A stretch of DNA of 64,000 nucleotides, taken from assembly GCA_009838845.1 (NCBI GenBank), contig VXRD01000022.1, positions 68,072-132,071 of the forward strand, in the 5' to 3' direction. The translations under genes and the position numbers were made by a program. The notes under the pieces were generated by a model. That model had not been told where the DNA came from and searched no databases. It saw nothing but the letters and a program-made list of their open reading frames with translations. How positions within the stretch are numbered: position 1 is the first letter of the stretch; each line of letters opens with the position of its first letter. Origin of the DNA: Gemmatimonadota bacterium (lineage in GTDB: Bacteria > Latescibacterota > UBA2968). Shown here piece after piece: positions 52,437-61,796 of the stretch.

Positions 52437-53396
52437 ATGATACCCGACCTCTTACCCCTAAAACCCTACCTCCGCGAAACCGTCTGGGGAGGGCGCAGCC
52501 TGGGGACACACTACAACAAAGCACTCCCCCCGAGTGTGCCCATTGGCGAATCGTGGGAAGTCTCGGCATACAAAGGGATGGAAAGCATTGTCTCAGTCGG
52601 TCCCCTTGCCGGACAAAACCTCGCAGACCTCGTCGCAATTTACGGTGCCGACCTTCTCGGACAGCGCGTTATCCAGCGTTACGGCACCGAATTCCCATTG
52701 CTCATCAAACTCCTCGATGCACGCGACGACCTCTCCATTCAGGTACACCCCGACGATACTTACGCCCGTACAGAAAACCTGGGCACGTATGGCAAAACAG
52801 AAGCGTGGTACATACTCAAATCAGACCAGGGGCGCGTGGCTTGTGGCCTGAAAGACGGCGTAGATAAACACAGCTTGAAATTATCCATCCGCGAAAACCG
52901 CGTACAGGACACCGTGCAATTCTTCGATGTACAGGAAGGCGATGTAATCTTCGTACCCCCCGGCACAGTACACGCCCTGTGCCAGAACGTCATGATCTAC
53001 GAAGTACAACAATCCAGCGACCTCACCTTTCGCATCTACGACTACAATCGCCCCGGCACCGACGGCAAGCCGCGCGAACTGCACATTGACCGCGCCCTCG
53101 ACGTCATCGCCTTTGACGCACCCGCGCCAGAACCGCGGAACTCACGTCACGAGGCAAACGCCACACTCATCGGAGCAGAAGACACCGAATACTTCCGTCT
53201 CGAACGCTTCGCCCCTGCTGGCATCGTCCAGCACGCCTATCCCACATTCGCGGCACTCACCGTCCTCGCCGGTCAAGCCCAATTAAACAAAACCTTCACC
53301 GCTCAAACAGGCGATACCTTCTTCATCCCGGCCAATCGCACCGTCACCGTCTCACCAAAAGAACAGGTGGAATATTTAATCTCATCCTGTGGGTAG
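52437..53396 (+). CDS. manA: Mannose-6-phosphate isomerase, class I
   Basis: This 319-residue cupin enzyme interconverts mannose-6-phosphate and fructose-6-phosphate. Conserved segments are LKPYLRETVWGG, SIQVHPDD (zinc ligands Gln and His), GKTEAWYIL, VPPGTVHAL (His), and EVQQSSDLTFRIYDYNR. It starts 138 bases after the Uma2 gene, past its terminator, so it probably has its own promoter. It marks the return from the island to core metabolism. Confidence 0.93.
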   Translation: MIPDLLPLKPYLRETVWGGRSLGTHYNKALPPSVPIGESWEVSAYKGMESIVSVGPLAGQNLADLVAIYGADLLGQRVIQRYGTEFPLLIKLLDARDDLSIQVHPDDTYARTENLGTYGKTEAWYILKSDQGRVACGLKDGVDKHSLKLSIRENRVQDTVQFFDVQEGDVIFVPPGTVHALCQNVMIYEVQQSSDLTFRIYDYNRPGTDGKPRELHIDRALDVIAFDAPAPEPRNSRHEANATLIGAEDTEYFRLERFAPAGIVQHAYPTFAALTVLAGQAQLNKTFTAQTGDTFFIPANRTVTVSPKEQVEYLISSCG

Positions 53397-53401
53397 AAAA
53401 A

Positions 53402-53486
53402 TGAATCAGCGAATCGGGATTTGCACTGATTTTGGGTAGTAGGGTGGGGTTCGTCTATTCGTTGATTCGTTGATTCGTCGATTCTT
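53402..53486. repeat. Inverted octamer-array element, copy 2
   Basis: Read on the minus strand, it has octamers GAATCGAC, GAATCAAC, GAATCAAC and GAATAGAC. The shared core GAACCCCACCCTACTACCCAAA follows, then closing inverted units (GATTCGCT). This matches copy 1 at 16254-16355 in order. It lies between the convergent ends of manA and the 88-residue gene. Confidence 0.85.
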
Positions 53487-53751
53487 AAACCTGTGCTTCG
53501 CCGTAGAGGTCAATGCGTGCGCGGAGGGAAGGCTTGATGAAAACATCATCGAGGGGAAGTTTGGAAAAAGCGTGTGCGAGAATATCGACCTGCGTGGGCA
53601 CATCGAGGCGGTAATCGAGAATCAGGCGCTGTTCGCCGCGCACGACACACAGGCCACCAGTACCTCCCATGAGGTCTTCGCGGGATAAGGGAATATTCAG
53701 ACGATGGGCAAGGGCTTCAAACTCTTGCAGAAGTTGGGAATCTGTCATCAT
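53485..53751 (-). CDS. Conserved hypothetical small protein
   Basis: This 88-residue protein has a compact pattern: EALAHRLNIPLSRED, GGTGGLCVVRGEQRLILDYRL, VDILAHAFSKLPLDDVFIKPSLRARID. A glycine-rich hairpin followed by a basic strand resembles a family seen in several uncultured phyla, function unknown. Its stop touches the repeat element. Confidence 0.65.
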   Translation of the reverse strand: MMTDSQLLQEFEALAHRLNIPLSREDLMGGTGGLCVVRGEQRLILDYRLDVPTQVDILAHAFSKLPLDDVFIKPSLRARIDLYGEAQV

Positions 53752-53854
53752 ATAAAAATTGGGAAAGAAACTGGAGGCAAGTCACATCTGATATTTGCAA
53801 ATATAGCGAAATAAAAAAAATGCACAACCGGATCGGCGAAGGTCGGTCCAGTTT

Positions 53855-55492
53855 TTATGAAAGAATATGCTCTTTGATATATTCTTTCAGGGCAGATAAC
53901 GTATTTGCATCCCCCGGCAAGAGCGGGAGGCCACCGATTCCATAAGACAGACTGGTATAAAAAGCGTGGGTCTGGTACGCGGAATCCACCTGAGCGGGAA
54001 ACAGGACAACGGCACTTTTGAGAATGCGTTGAAAATCTGTATCTATCACCTGCCCAATAGCGTCCCGATAAGCGTGCATCTTATCAATATCTTCGCGCAT
54101 GGGAATCCACGTCCCATTGTAATCTTCGCGGCGATATTTGGCGTCAAATGCATAAATAGCGCGTTCCCTACTGGATTTAGACATTCCAGCACATGCATTC
54201 GAGTTGTTGATCTCGATAATCATATCGGGCCTCAGATCATGGGTGAGCGCACGTCCCGACGAGGTGGTATAGGTCATATTGTAGAGACAACGGATGCGGT
54301 ACTCGCCGCGCTGAAGATATATCGCAGAGGGTTCGCCCTGCGCGGGAGAAACGCTCAGACCGCGATTGGTCAGGTGAAAAAGGTTATCGTCACGGGTCGG
54401 AACAAAGCCGATATCACACAGCGTATGAACGAGCGTAAAATAGACCCAGTATTCGTAAAGCGCGTGTGTATCGCGAAAGGACAGATCAAATGGGCCACCC
54501 TTACAGGGCGCGAGCGCGCAGTTGAGATCTCGGATAAGCGCAAAAGCCGTCTGGTAACGCACATCGACATGAACGGGCAAAGCGTCATCGCGTCGCGCAG
54601 GTGGCAAAGGGAGCAACCGTAGGCAGTGATCCACGTATATTTTCAAACGATGTCCCAGATCGGTATGTGCAATAGATCTCGCGCGCAGTGACAGACGCTT
54701 TAAGCGTGCAACGAGATGGCGATTGAGCGATGTATCAATATCGGAATGGCGATGGGTCTCGCGCAAATGCGTACAGACGACATCGTCCGCTATAGGCAAA
54801 TGCGGGAGATCAGTCTCGCTATGCGTCCAGAATTGTGGCGAGCGAATCATATCGACAATCGCATCGGGGTCGCGGCCCTGTGCGCGATCAACCGCGCGGA
54901 TGCGTTGAACGGTTTTGAGATGGCGATGCGGACGTTTGAGTATCGCATGCAAAGTGCGGACGAGTTGATTCAAAAGACGATCCAGCACTTGATGAAAGTC
55001 TAAATTGTTACCCTTATCATCTGTCAGACGCGTTGAGATACGAGTTTGATCGGGCAAAAGGTAAACGAGTTCGCGGCTAATGCGCTCGAGATCGGCGCGC
55101 ATGATTTGATAATCGGTTTCGTAGTCGAGATACGAGGGACGCACATCGAGTTCGGCATAGAGCAGATCGACATTATCTGAGCGAATACAAAAACGGATAT
55201 GCCCCGGATGATCGCCCGTAGCGAGCCGCCCCCACAGCGCGTGCCCGTCGCGGAGAAAACCAAGGGTCTCGACGGGTTGATCGTCGATATAGACCGAAAT
55301 ATCTTTCTCATTGAGCGGACGAATGAGGCAGTTGCATTCGGTGGCTTCTACCAGATGATCGGAAAACACCTGCCCCTGCACGGGAGAGAGCAAAATGCGG
55401 GCATAATCATTTTCCGCAACAAGACCATCGGATGTTTTCGAAAAGGAAGCGCGGATGTGTTGACCTGAGTCCATTGTTCGCGTAGATTTCAA
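53855..55492 (-). CDS. DUF2357 / PD-(D/E)XK nuclease-domain protein
   Basis: This 545-residue protein has a long N-terminal region. The C-terminal nuclease-like core has RPDMIIEIN (Asp423) followed by YAFDAKYRRED (Asp450 and Lys452), the PD-(D/E)XK pattern of DUF2357-linked nucleases. In known systems such proteins partner an McrB-like AAA GTPase in restriction, but none is adjacent. ATG 55492 is used; 55474 is a possible second start. It lies between the small hypothetical gene and a divergent HAD gene. Confidence 0.72.
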   Translation of the reverse strand: MKSTRTMDSGQHIRASFSKTSDGLVAENDYARILLSPVQGQVFSDHLVEATECNCLIRPLNEKDISVYIDDQPVETLGFLRDGHALWGRLATGDHPGHIRFCIRSDNVDLLYAELDVRPSYLDYETDYQIMRADLERISRELVYLLPDQTRISTRLTDDKGNNLDFHQVLDRLLNQLVRTLHAILKRPHRHLKTVQRIRAVDRAQGRDPDAIVDMIRSPQFWTHSETDLPHLPIADDVVCTHLRETHRHSDIDTSLNRHLVARLKRLSLRARSIAHTDLGHRLKIYVDHCLRLLPLPPARRDDALPVHVDVRYQTAFALIRDLNCALAPCKGGPFDLSFRDTHALYEYWVYFTLVHTLCDIGFVPTRDDNLFHLTNRGLSVSPAQGEPSAIYLQRGEYRIRCLYNMTYTTSSGRALTHDLRPDMIIEINNSNACAGMSKSSRERAIYAFDAKYRREDYNGTWIPMREDIDKMHAYRDAIGQVIDTDFQRILKSAVVLFPAQVDSAYQTHAFYTSLSYGIGGLPLLPGDANTLSALKEYIKEHILS

Positions 55493-55553
55493 AAGGGTTT
55501 GTCTTCAACCATTTTACGGAGGTCGCCTGCAGTAGTGAATATAAGGAGGAGTT

Positions 55554-56192
55554 GTGATTCGTGCAATCTTATGGGATAATGATGGTGTGCTGGTAGATAC
55601 CGAAGGTCTGTACTTTCAGGCGGGATATGAAGTATTGGCAACACAAGGCGTTGAACTAACGCATAGGGATTTTGCCGAACAATCGCTACAAAAGGGGCTG
55701 AGCGTATTCGATTTTCTGCCCGATCAAAATGCCGAATTGATAGAGCAGTTGCGCTTGGAACGCAATGCGCGGTACAGCGCATTATTAGCCGAAGGCGTGC
55801 AGGTCGTGGATGGCGTGGTCGAAACACTCGAAACATTCCATGGCCGCGTACAAATGGGCATTGTAACGGGTTCTCGCAGAGATCACTTTGACATTGTTCA
55901 CGCAAAGACGGATTTACTCCCATTCTTCGATTTTGTGCTGGCAAGAGAAGATTACGAAGAAGCAAAACCACATCCAGATGCGTATTTGAAGGCCATGCGA
56001 TTGCACGGACTACAACCCGATGACTGTGTAGTTGTGGAAGATTCTGAACGCGGATGTGTCGCGGCAGCAGCGGCTGGTTTGCGCGTACTCGCCGTGCCAA
56101 ATGCCTTATCGAAATACGGAGATTTTTCATCTGCGTATAAAATACTGAACTCGGTGCGAGATGTCGTAGAGGAGATAGAGAAGTTAGGTTGA
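55554..56192 (+). CDS. HAD-family hydrolase (beta-phosphoglucomutase-like)
   Basis: This 212-residue protein begins with LWDNDGVLVDTEG, the HAD motif I (nucleophile Asp8, general acid Asp10). VTGSRRDHFD (motif II), and KPHPDAYLKAM with VVEDSERG (motifs III-IV) complete the set. It is of the subfamily I cap type, so a sugar-phosphate phosphatase or phosphoglucomutase is likely. GTG 55554 has AAGGAGGAG upstream. Confidence 0.88.
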   Translation: MIRAILWDNDGVLVDTEGLYFQAGYEVLATQGVELTHRDFAEQSLQKGLSVFDFLPDQNAELIEQLRLERNARYSALLAEGVQVVDGVVETLETFHGRVQMGIVTGSRRDHFDIVHAKTDLLPFFDFVLAREDYEEAKPHPDAYLKAMRLHGLQPDDCVVVEDSERGCVAAAAAGLRVLAVPNALSKYGDFSSAYKILNSVRDVVEEIEKLG

Positions 56193-56230
56193 ATATATTT
56201 TTAAGCTCTTAACAAAATGAGGTGTGTGTG

Positions 56231-58303
56231 ATGAGTGAATTAAAAAACAATCCCCTGCTGGTCAAAGAGGGATTGCCGAGGTACGACGAAATTGAGCCAA
56301 AGCACGTTGTACCGGGCGTAAAACATATGCTATCAGAAGCAGAGAAACAGATTGCGGCATTGGAGCAAAACATGACCCCATCGTGGAATGGGTTGCTCGT
56401 CCCGCTCGAAGAACTCGACGTGCCCTTTTCTTATGCCTGGGGACCAGTGGGCCATTTGCTCAGCGTAAAAAATTCCGATGACTTGCGCGAAGCACACGAG
56501 GTAGTCCTGCAAGACGTCGTGGCATTTGGTCTGCGCGTGCAGCAAAGCCGTCCCATTTACGAAGGCCTGGTGGCAATTCGAGACGGCGAGGAATGGGCAA
56601 AGATAGATGAGGCTCAAAAGCGATGTATCGATCTGAAAATTCGCGCAGCCGAACACGCCGGAGTGGGATTAGAAGGCACAGCAAAAGAACGCTTTAATGA
56701 AATCGCCAAAGAATTGTCGCAAATTAGTACAGATTTTTCCAATCATGTACTGGATGCGACCAAAGCCTATGAACTAATTATTGAAAATAAAAAAGATACA
56801 GAAGACTGGCCGAACAGTTTGCGACAAGTAGCCGCACAATCTTATGCACAGGCCAATGAAGGCAGCGAAGCCACACCGGAAAATGGTCCCTGGCGCATTA
56901 CACTGGATTTCCCGAGCTTTTATCCCTTTATGCAACACCACCGCGTGCGCGACCACCGCGAGCAAGTTTACAAAGCATACATCCAGCGCGCATCCTCTGG
57001 CGAATGGGACAACAGCAAATTGATAGCACGCACCTTAAAATTGCGCAAAGAGCAATCTGCACTCCTGGGTTTTGAGACCTATGCTGACAGGAGCCTGAAT
57101 GTCAAAATGGCCCCCGATGTAGCATCTGTCGAGCGCATGATCGGCGAATTGCAAGCGGCTTCGCAGCCCCATAGCGAAAATGATTTTGGCGCGCTGGAAG
57201 CACTGGCAAAGGCAAGTGGTCAGGAAGAGCCAGTCATGCACTGGGATACGTCCTTCTGGTCAGAGCGGTTGCGCGAGCAAAAATTCGATTATACCGACGA
57301 CCAGTTGCGCCCTTATTTCCCGCTACCCAAAGTACTCGATGGCATGTTTGCATTGGCAGAACGCCTTTTTGATATTGAGATCGCGCGGGCAGATGATGAA
57401 AACGCGCACAAATGGCATGAAGATGTGCAATTCTTCAAAGTGCTCCGCGATGACGAGCGCATCGCGTCGTTTTATCTGGACCCCTATTCTCGTCCAGCAG
57501 AAAAGCGTGGTGGCGCGTGGATGAACGACTGTCTGGGACGGCGATGGCTCAACGGCGAACTTCGCTTGCCCGTAGTACATCTCGTGTGCAATGGCACGCC
57601 GCCCGTGGGTGACACGCCATCGCTGATGAGTTTTTCAGAAGTGGAAACCCTGTTTCACGAGTTTGGACACGGATTGCAGGGCATGTTGACGACCGTTGAT
57701 TATGCCGATGTGGCGGGATTGCACGGTGTGGAATGGGATGCCGTGGAAATTGCCAGCCAGTTCATGGAAAACTGGTGTTATCAAAAACCCACACTAATTG
57801 GAATGACCGCACACGTAGAAACGGATGAACCCTTGCCAGATGACCTGTTTGAGAAAATCGTCGCCGCGCGCACATTTCAGGCGGGGTCTTTGATGATGCG
57901 CCAGTTGTCCTTTGGAAAAACAGACATACTGCTGCATTCCACCTACGATCCAGATGGCGAAGAAACGGCTTTTGATGTAGAGCGCAGGGTAACCGAAGAA
58001 ATGTCCGTATTGCCCCCCCTGCCAGAAAGTCGCTTCTTGTGCTCATTTTCCCATATTTTTGCCGGAGGCTATGCCGCCGGGTATTACAGCTACAAATGGT
58101 CAGAGGTATTGAGCGCAGATGCATTCGGCGCTTTTGAAGAGGCCGGACTGGACGATGAAGAAGCCGTAAAAGCAACCGGGTGCAAATTCCGCGATACAAT
58201 CCTCGCACTGGGCGGCAGCAAACACCCCATGGATGTGTACCGAGAATTTCGCGGGCGCGAACCGAGCACAGAGGCATTGCTGCGGCACAATGACCTGTTG
58301 TAA
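56231..58303 (+). CDS. M3-family oligopeptidase (oligopeptidase A-like)
   Basis: This 690-residue protein carries the zinc motif LFHEFGHGLQ (about residue 475) and the family segment GVEWDAVEIASQFMENW. FSHIFAGGYAAGYYSYKWSEVLSAD follows near the C-terminus. It digests oligopeptides in the cytoplasm. ATG 56231 is used with GAGG about eight bases upstream; GTG 56222 is also in frame. Confidence 0.93.
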   Translation: MSELKNNPLLVKEGLPRYDEIEPKHVVPGVKHMLSEAEKQIAALEQNMTPSWNGLLVPLEELDVPFSYAWGPVGHLLSVKNSDDLREAHEVVLQDVVAFGLRVQQSRPIYEGLVAIRDGEEWAKIDEAQKRCIDLKIRAAEHAGVGLEGTAKERFNEIAKELSQISTDFSNHVLDATKAYELIIENKKDTEDWPNSLRQVAAQSYAQANEGSEATPENGPWRITLDFPSFYPFMQHHRVRDHREQVYKAYIQRASSGEWDNSKLIARTLKLRKEQSALLGFETYADRSLNVKMAPDVASVERMIGELQAASQPHSENDFGALEALAKASGQEEPVMHWDTSFWSERLREQKFDYTDDQLRPYFPLPKVLDGMFALAERLFDIEIARADDENAHKWHEDVQFFKVLRDDERIASFYLDPYSRPAEKRGGAWMNDCLGRRWLNGELRLPVVHLVCNGTPPVGDTPSLMSFSEVETLFHEFGHGLQGMLTTVDYADVAGLHGVEWDAVEIASQFMENWCYQKPTLIGMTAHVETDEPLPDDLFEKIVAARTFQAGSLMMRQLSFGKTDILLHSTYDPDGEETAFDVERRVTEEMSVLPPLPESRFLCSFSHIFAGGYAAGYYSYKWSEVLSADAFGAFEEAGLDDEEAVKATGCKFRDTILALGGSKHPMDVYREFRGREPSTEALLRHNDLL

Positions 58304-58326
58304 AGTTAAAAACGAAGGAAATCATT

Positions 58327-59595
58327 ATGCTGGAGTTCTTCTATAACTGGTTACTCAGCCTGGGTGTCGAACCAGAGATGGCTCAAAATTGGACTGCACC
58401 ACTATTGGTGGGCCTGTGCATTTTGGTGCTCAGTGTGATTGCCGATTTTATCGTAAAGCGCATAGCTCTGCGAACGCTAAAGTACGTGATTGAAAAAACG
58501 ACAACACCCTGGGACGATGCATTTGTAGAGCATCGGGTTCTGGACCGGTTGGCGCATCTGGCTCCCGCAGTGGTCATCTACCTTTTGGCCGACTTGCCAT
58601 TTGCGGGAATGACAGAAGCAGACCGGGATTATTGCGTAGCGATTGTTCGGGATGCCGTACAAATTTTTGTCGTAATCATCAGCATCTGGGTGGTTGCGGC
58701 ATTTCTCAATGCCGCGCTATCTGTTTATCAGACATTTGAGATCTCCCGCGAAATCCCCGGCAAGGGTTTTGTGCAGGTCTTGAAAATACTGGCGTATTTT
58801 GTAGGCGGCATTTTGATTTTGTCAATTTTGTTAGATCGAAATCCCGTATATTTCCTGAGCGGATTGGGTGCATTGATGGCCGTGCTTTTGCTGGTATTTA
58901 AAGATGCCATCCTGGGATTGGTTGCGGGCGTACAACTGAGCGCGAATAAAATGGTCGCCGTTGGAGATTGGATTGAGATGCCGAAATACGGCGCAGATGG
59001 AGATGTCATTGAAGTGGCATTGACCACCGTAAAGGTGCAAAATTGGGACAAAACAATTACCTCAATCCCTTCCTATTCATTGATCAGTGAATCGTTCAAG
59101 AACTGGCGCGGCATGCAGGAATCGGGTGGGCGTCGAATCAAGCGATCAATTTTAATCAATATCCAAACAATCAAATTTTGCGACGAAGAGATGCTGGCGC
59201 GATTTTCAAAAATCAAATACATCGCTGCCTATATCGAACACAAGAAAGACGAACTCGCAAAATTCAATCAGACGCAAGAGATAGATGAGTCGAGTCTGGT
59301 AAATGGGCGGCGCATGACCAACGTGGGCACATTTCGGGCATACATCGTCGCGTATTTGAGAAATCATCCAAAAGTCAACCTGGAAATGACATTTTTGGTG
59401 CGACAACTGCCGCCGCAGGAACATGGCTTACCAATAGAAATTTACGTCTTCTGCAACGATACGGTATGGGCGAACTACGAGGCGATTCAGGCGGATATTT
59501 TCGACCACATCCTATCCGTAGTGCCCGAGTTTGACCTCAGCGTATTCCAGGCACCAACAGGACATGATTTTAAGCACCTCGCTGCAAAAAATTGA
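58327..59595 (+). CDS. MscS-family mechanosensitive ion channel
   Basis: This 422-residue protein has about four N-terminal membrane helices and a pore-lining helix (FLSGLGALMAVLLLVFKDAILGLVAGVQL). The beta domain (VAVGDWIEMPKYGADGDVIEVALTTVKVQNWDKTITSIPS) and a C-terminal alpha-beta domain follow. It releases solutes on membrane tension in the inner membrane. AAGGAAATCATT precedes the start. Confidence 0.92.
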   Translation: MLEFFYNWLLSLGVEPEMAQNWTAPLLVGLCILVLSVIADFIVKRIALRTLKYVIEKTTTPWDDAFVEHRVLDRLAHLAPAVVIYLLADLPFAGMTEADRDYCVAIVRDAVQIFVVIISIWVVAAFLNAALSVYQTFEISREIPGKGFVQVLKILAYFVGGILILSILLDRNPVYFLSGLGALMAVLLLVFKDAILGLVAGVQLSANKMVAVGDWIEMPKYGADGDVIEVALTTVKVQNWDKTITSIPSYSLISESFKNWRGMQESGGRRIKRSILINIQTIKFCDEEMLARFSKIKYIAAYIEHKKDELAKFNQTQEIDESSLVNGRRMTNVGTFRAYIVAYLRNHPKVNLEMTFLVRQLPPQEHGLPIEIYVFCNDTVWANYEAIQADIFDHILSVVPEFDLSVFQAPTGHDFKHLAAKN

Positions 59596-59705
59596 AAATA
59601 AGGGAGGGCGTTGTGTCACAAGCTAAAGCAAGCCGAAGAGACTGAAAACTCAATTCGCAAACATTGAATCCTTTGTTTTTTATGCTACAATGACGGGCAC
59701 AGAGG

Positions 59706-59754
59706 CACCTTTTATCTGTGTTTATCCGTGTTCATCTGTGGTTGCTTTTGATTT
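59706..59754. repeat. Dispersed decamer repeat, second copy
   Basis: ATCTGTGTTT, ATCCGTGTTC and ATCTGTGGTT occur in tandem before GCTTTTG, matching the arrangement at 3356-3392. It lies just ahead of the histidine kinase start, so it forms part of its leader. Confidence 0.7.
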
Positions 59755-60900
59755 ATGTCAGACCAACTCAAACAACGCAATCGCGAACTCTCAATCCTCA
59801 ACGCGATTGCCCATGCGCTCAACCAATCCGTCAATCTCGATCAAGCCCTCGAAACAGCACTTGAAAAAGTAGCTGCATTGCTCGGCTTGAGCACGGGTTG
59901 GATCTGGCTCATGCACGAAGACACACACCAGCCCTATCTGGCTGCCGCGCAAAACTTGCCCCCTGTACTGCGCGACAATCCGGGTAAAATGGGCGGCTGG
60001 TGCTATTGTCTGGACACCTATGAGAAAGGCGACTTGAAGGGTGCGGCAAATGTAAATGTCGTGGCCTGTAGCCGCCTGAAAGGACTTGTAGAAGGCACAG
60101 ATGGATTGCAGTATCACGCGAGTATCCCGCTATACGCGCAGGAAAAAAAAGTGGGCGTATTAAATGTGGGCAGTGCAGAATGGCGTGAACTCTCGGAAGA
60201 AGACCTGCGCTTGCTCAATACAGTGGGCGACTTGATGAGCATTGCAATTGAACGCGCGCGTCTATACGAAAAAAGTGTTGAAATTGGCGCAGTGGATGAG
60301 CGTTTCAGACTCGCGCGGGAATTACACGACACCCTGGGTCAGAATCTGGTGGCGATCTTAATGCGTCTGGAAACTCTGGATGCCTTGCTCGACGGCAATA
60401 CAGATCGCAAAATCCTGTCCGAAACCGTGCGCGATGCCATAGCTCTGGCGCGCGATAATTTGGAAGATGCGCGGCGGGCAGTGCTGGATTTGCGCGCTGC
60501 CCCACTTGAAAATCGCACGTTGATTGAAGCATTGAAAACTCTGGGACAAAATATCGGTGGCGCAGCGAGTGTACGCGTAAAAAGTATTGGCGAACATCCC
60601 CTATCCATTAGAATAGAAGCGAGCTTGTATCGCATGGCACAAGAGGCGTTGAACAACATCGCGCAGCATGCAGAGGCAAAAAAAGTCCTCATCGAACTGA
60701 CATCAACGCCTCAATACGTCCAATTCGTAGTCGAAGACGACGGTCGCGGATTTGATCCCGAAAACGTGCGGGAAGATCAATACGGTCTCATTGGCCTGAA
60801 TGAGCGGGCGCATTTGCTGGGCGGTTCATTTGCAATTGAAAGCACGCCTGACCGCGGCACGCGTTTGGAAATCCACATCCCACTGGAGCGCGAGATATGA
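59755..60900 (+). CDS. GAF-domain histidine kinase (HisKA_3, NarL-partner type)
   Basis: This 381-residue protein has a GAF sensor domain (about residues 25-165, with Cys83 and Cys85 in GWCYCLD). The HisKA_3 dimerisation helix RELHDTLGQ carries His191, and the ATPase domain contains NNIAQHAEAKK and VEDDGRGFDP. There is no membrane helix, so it senses a cytoplasmic signal. The stop overlaps the response regulator gene as ATGA. The three cysteines in the GAF domain may bind metal or react with redox signals; this is an inference. Confidence 0.92.
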   Translation: MSDQLKQRNRELSILNAIAHALNQSVNLDQALETALEKVAALLGLSTGWIWLMHEDTHQPYLAAAQNLPPVLRDNPGKMGGWCYCLDTYEKGDLKGAANVNVVACSRLKGLVEGTDGLQYHASIPLYAQEKKVGVLNVGSAEWRELSEEDLRLLNTVGDLMSIAIERARLYEKSVEIGAVDERFRLARELHDTLGQNLVAILMRLETLDALLDGNTDRKILSETVRDAIALARDNLEDARRAVLDLRAAPLENRTLIEALKTLGQNIGGAASVRVKSIGEHPLSIRIEASLYRMAQEALNNIAQHAEAKKVLIELTSTPQYVQFVVEDDGRGFDPENVREDQYGLIGLNERAHLLGGSFAIESTPDRGTRLEIHIPLEREI

Positions 60901-61517
60901 GCAAACCCATTCGCATTGTCGTTGCAGACGATCATCCCGTTGTGCGCGATGGCCTGATTGCCATGCTACAGACCCAACCCGATTTTGAGGTCATAGGAGA
61001 AGCTGGCGATGGCGCAGAAGCATTGCACCTGGTCGCCGAACGCACCCCCGATGTGCTATTGCTCGATTTGGAGATGCCGCGTGTAGATGGTATTGAGACA
61101 CTCCAGCAACTGGGAGAACAGGGAAGCAGCGTGCGGGTAATCGTATTTACAGTCTTTGATACGGACGAGCGCATCGTATCGGCAATGCGGGCTGGCGCAA
61201 AAGGCTATCTGCTCAAAGGCGCGCCCCGAGATGATGTGTTTCGCGCCGTGCGCGTGGTGAACGAAGGCGGATCCCTACTCGAACCCCTCATCGCTTCCAA
61301 ACTATTGGACAGCGTGAACAATCCCGATGCATTGACCGCACGGCAAAAAGAAGTGCTACACCTGTTGGCAACGGGACTGTTGAACAAAGAAATCGCCGAT
61401 CAACTCAACATTTCCGAACGCACGGTAAAATTTCACGTCAGCGAAATCCTGGGCAAACTCGGCGCGGGCAACCGCACAGAAGCCGCCGCAATTGCGATGC
61501 AGAGGGGATTGATATAG
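60897..61517 (+). CDS. NarL/FixJ-type response regulator
   Basis: This 206-residue protein has a receiver with phospho-Asp57 (LLLDLEM) and acidic pocket Asp11-Asp12, the conserved Thr and Lys (KGAP), and a LuxR-type helix-turn-helix (TARQKEVLHLLATGLLNKEIADQLNISERTVKFH). It is coupled to the histidine kinase. A terminator follows after 36 bases. The palindrome at 61695 could be one of its targets. Confidence 0.95.
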   Translation: MSKPIRIVVADDHPVVRDGLIAMLQTQPDFEVIGEAGDGAEALHLVAERTPDVLLLDLEMPRVDGIETLQQLGEQGSSVRVIVFTVFDTDERIVSAMRAGAKGYLLKGAPRDDVFRAVRVVNEGGSLLEPLIASKLLDSVNNPDALTARQKEVLHLLATGLLNKEIADQLNISERTVKFHVSEILGKLGAGNRTEAAAIAMQRGLI

Positions 61518-61552
61518 AACTGAAAAGAGTTGGATTCCATTTATATTTTTTC

Positions 61553-61586
61553 AAGCCCTGCTTGCTTAAGCAGGGCTTTTATTTTT
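61553..61586 (+). terminator. Terminator after the two-component genes
   Basis: AAGCCCTGCTT (61553-61563) pairs perfectly with AAGCAGGGCTT (61568-61578) around a GCTT loop, followed by a T tract. Confidence 0.93.
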
Positions 61587-61694
61587 GGGATTCTATCCCA
61601 ATATCGCAAAAAAATGGAAACTGGGACAAATTTTGAACTTCAGGACAAACTTACGAGGTTGACATATAAGGGCGAATAGGGCCTATTTTTTAGA

Positions 61695-61706
61695 ACGATA
61701 TATCGT
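61695..61706. promoter_or_regulatory. Palindrome before the outer-membrane barrel gene
   Basis: ACGATATATCGT is a perfect 12-base palindrome about 90 bases before the start of the barrel gene. It sits just downstream of a TTGACA at 61659 that could be a -35 box. It is a candidate binding site, possibly for the NarL-type regulator. Confidence 0.35.
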
Positions 61707-61796
61707 CTATAAGGACGCGGTAGTTCAAACCGTGTGCAGGACATACACCTGTTGAGATCGCTCTCAACACAACCATTTTTCAAAGGAGTTGCAGCT

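Noticed and set aside
52307..52867. 186-codon frame overlapping the terminator and manA
   Set aside because: It passes through a strong terminator and the manA coding region in a different frame, with repeated Arg/Pro runs.
55489..56130. 213-codon frame opposite the HAD gene
   Set aside because: The HAD motifs on the plus strand are complete; the opposite frame is Arg/His/Leu-rich with no domain.
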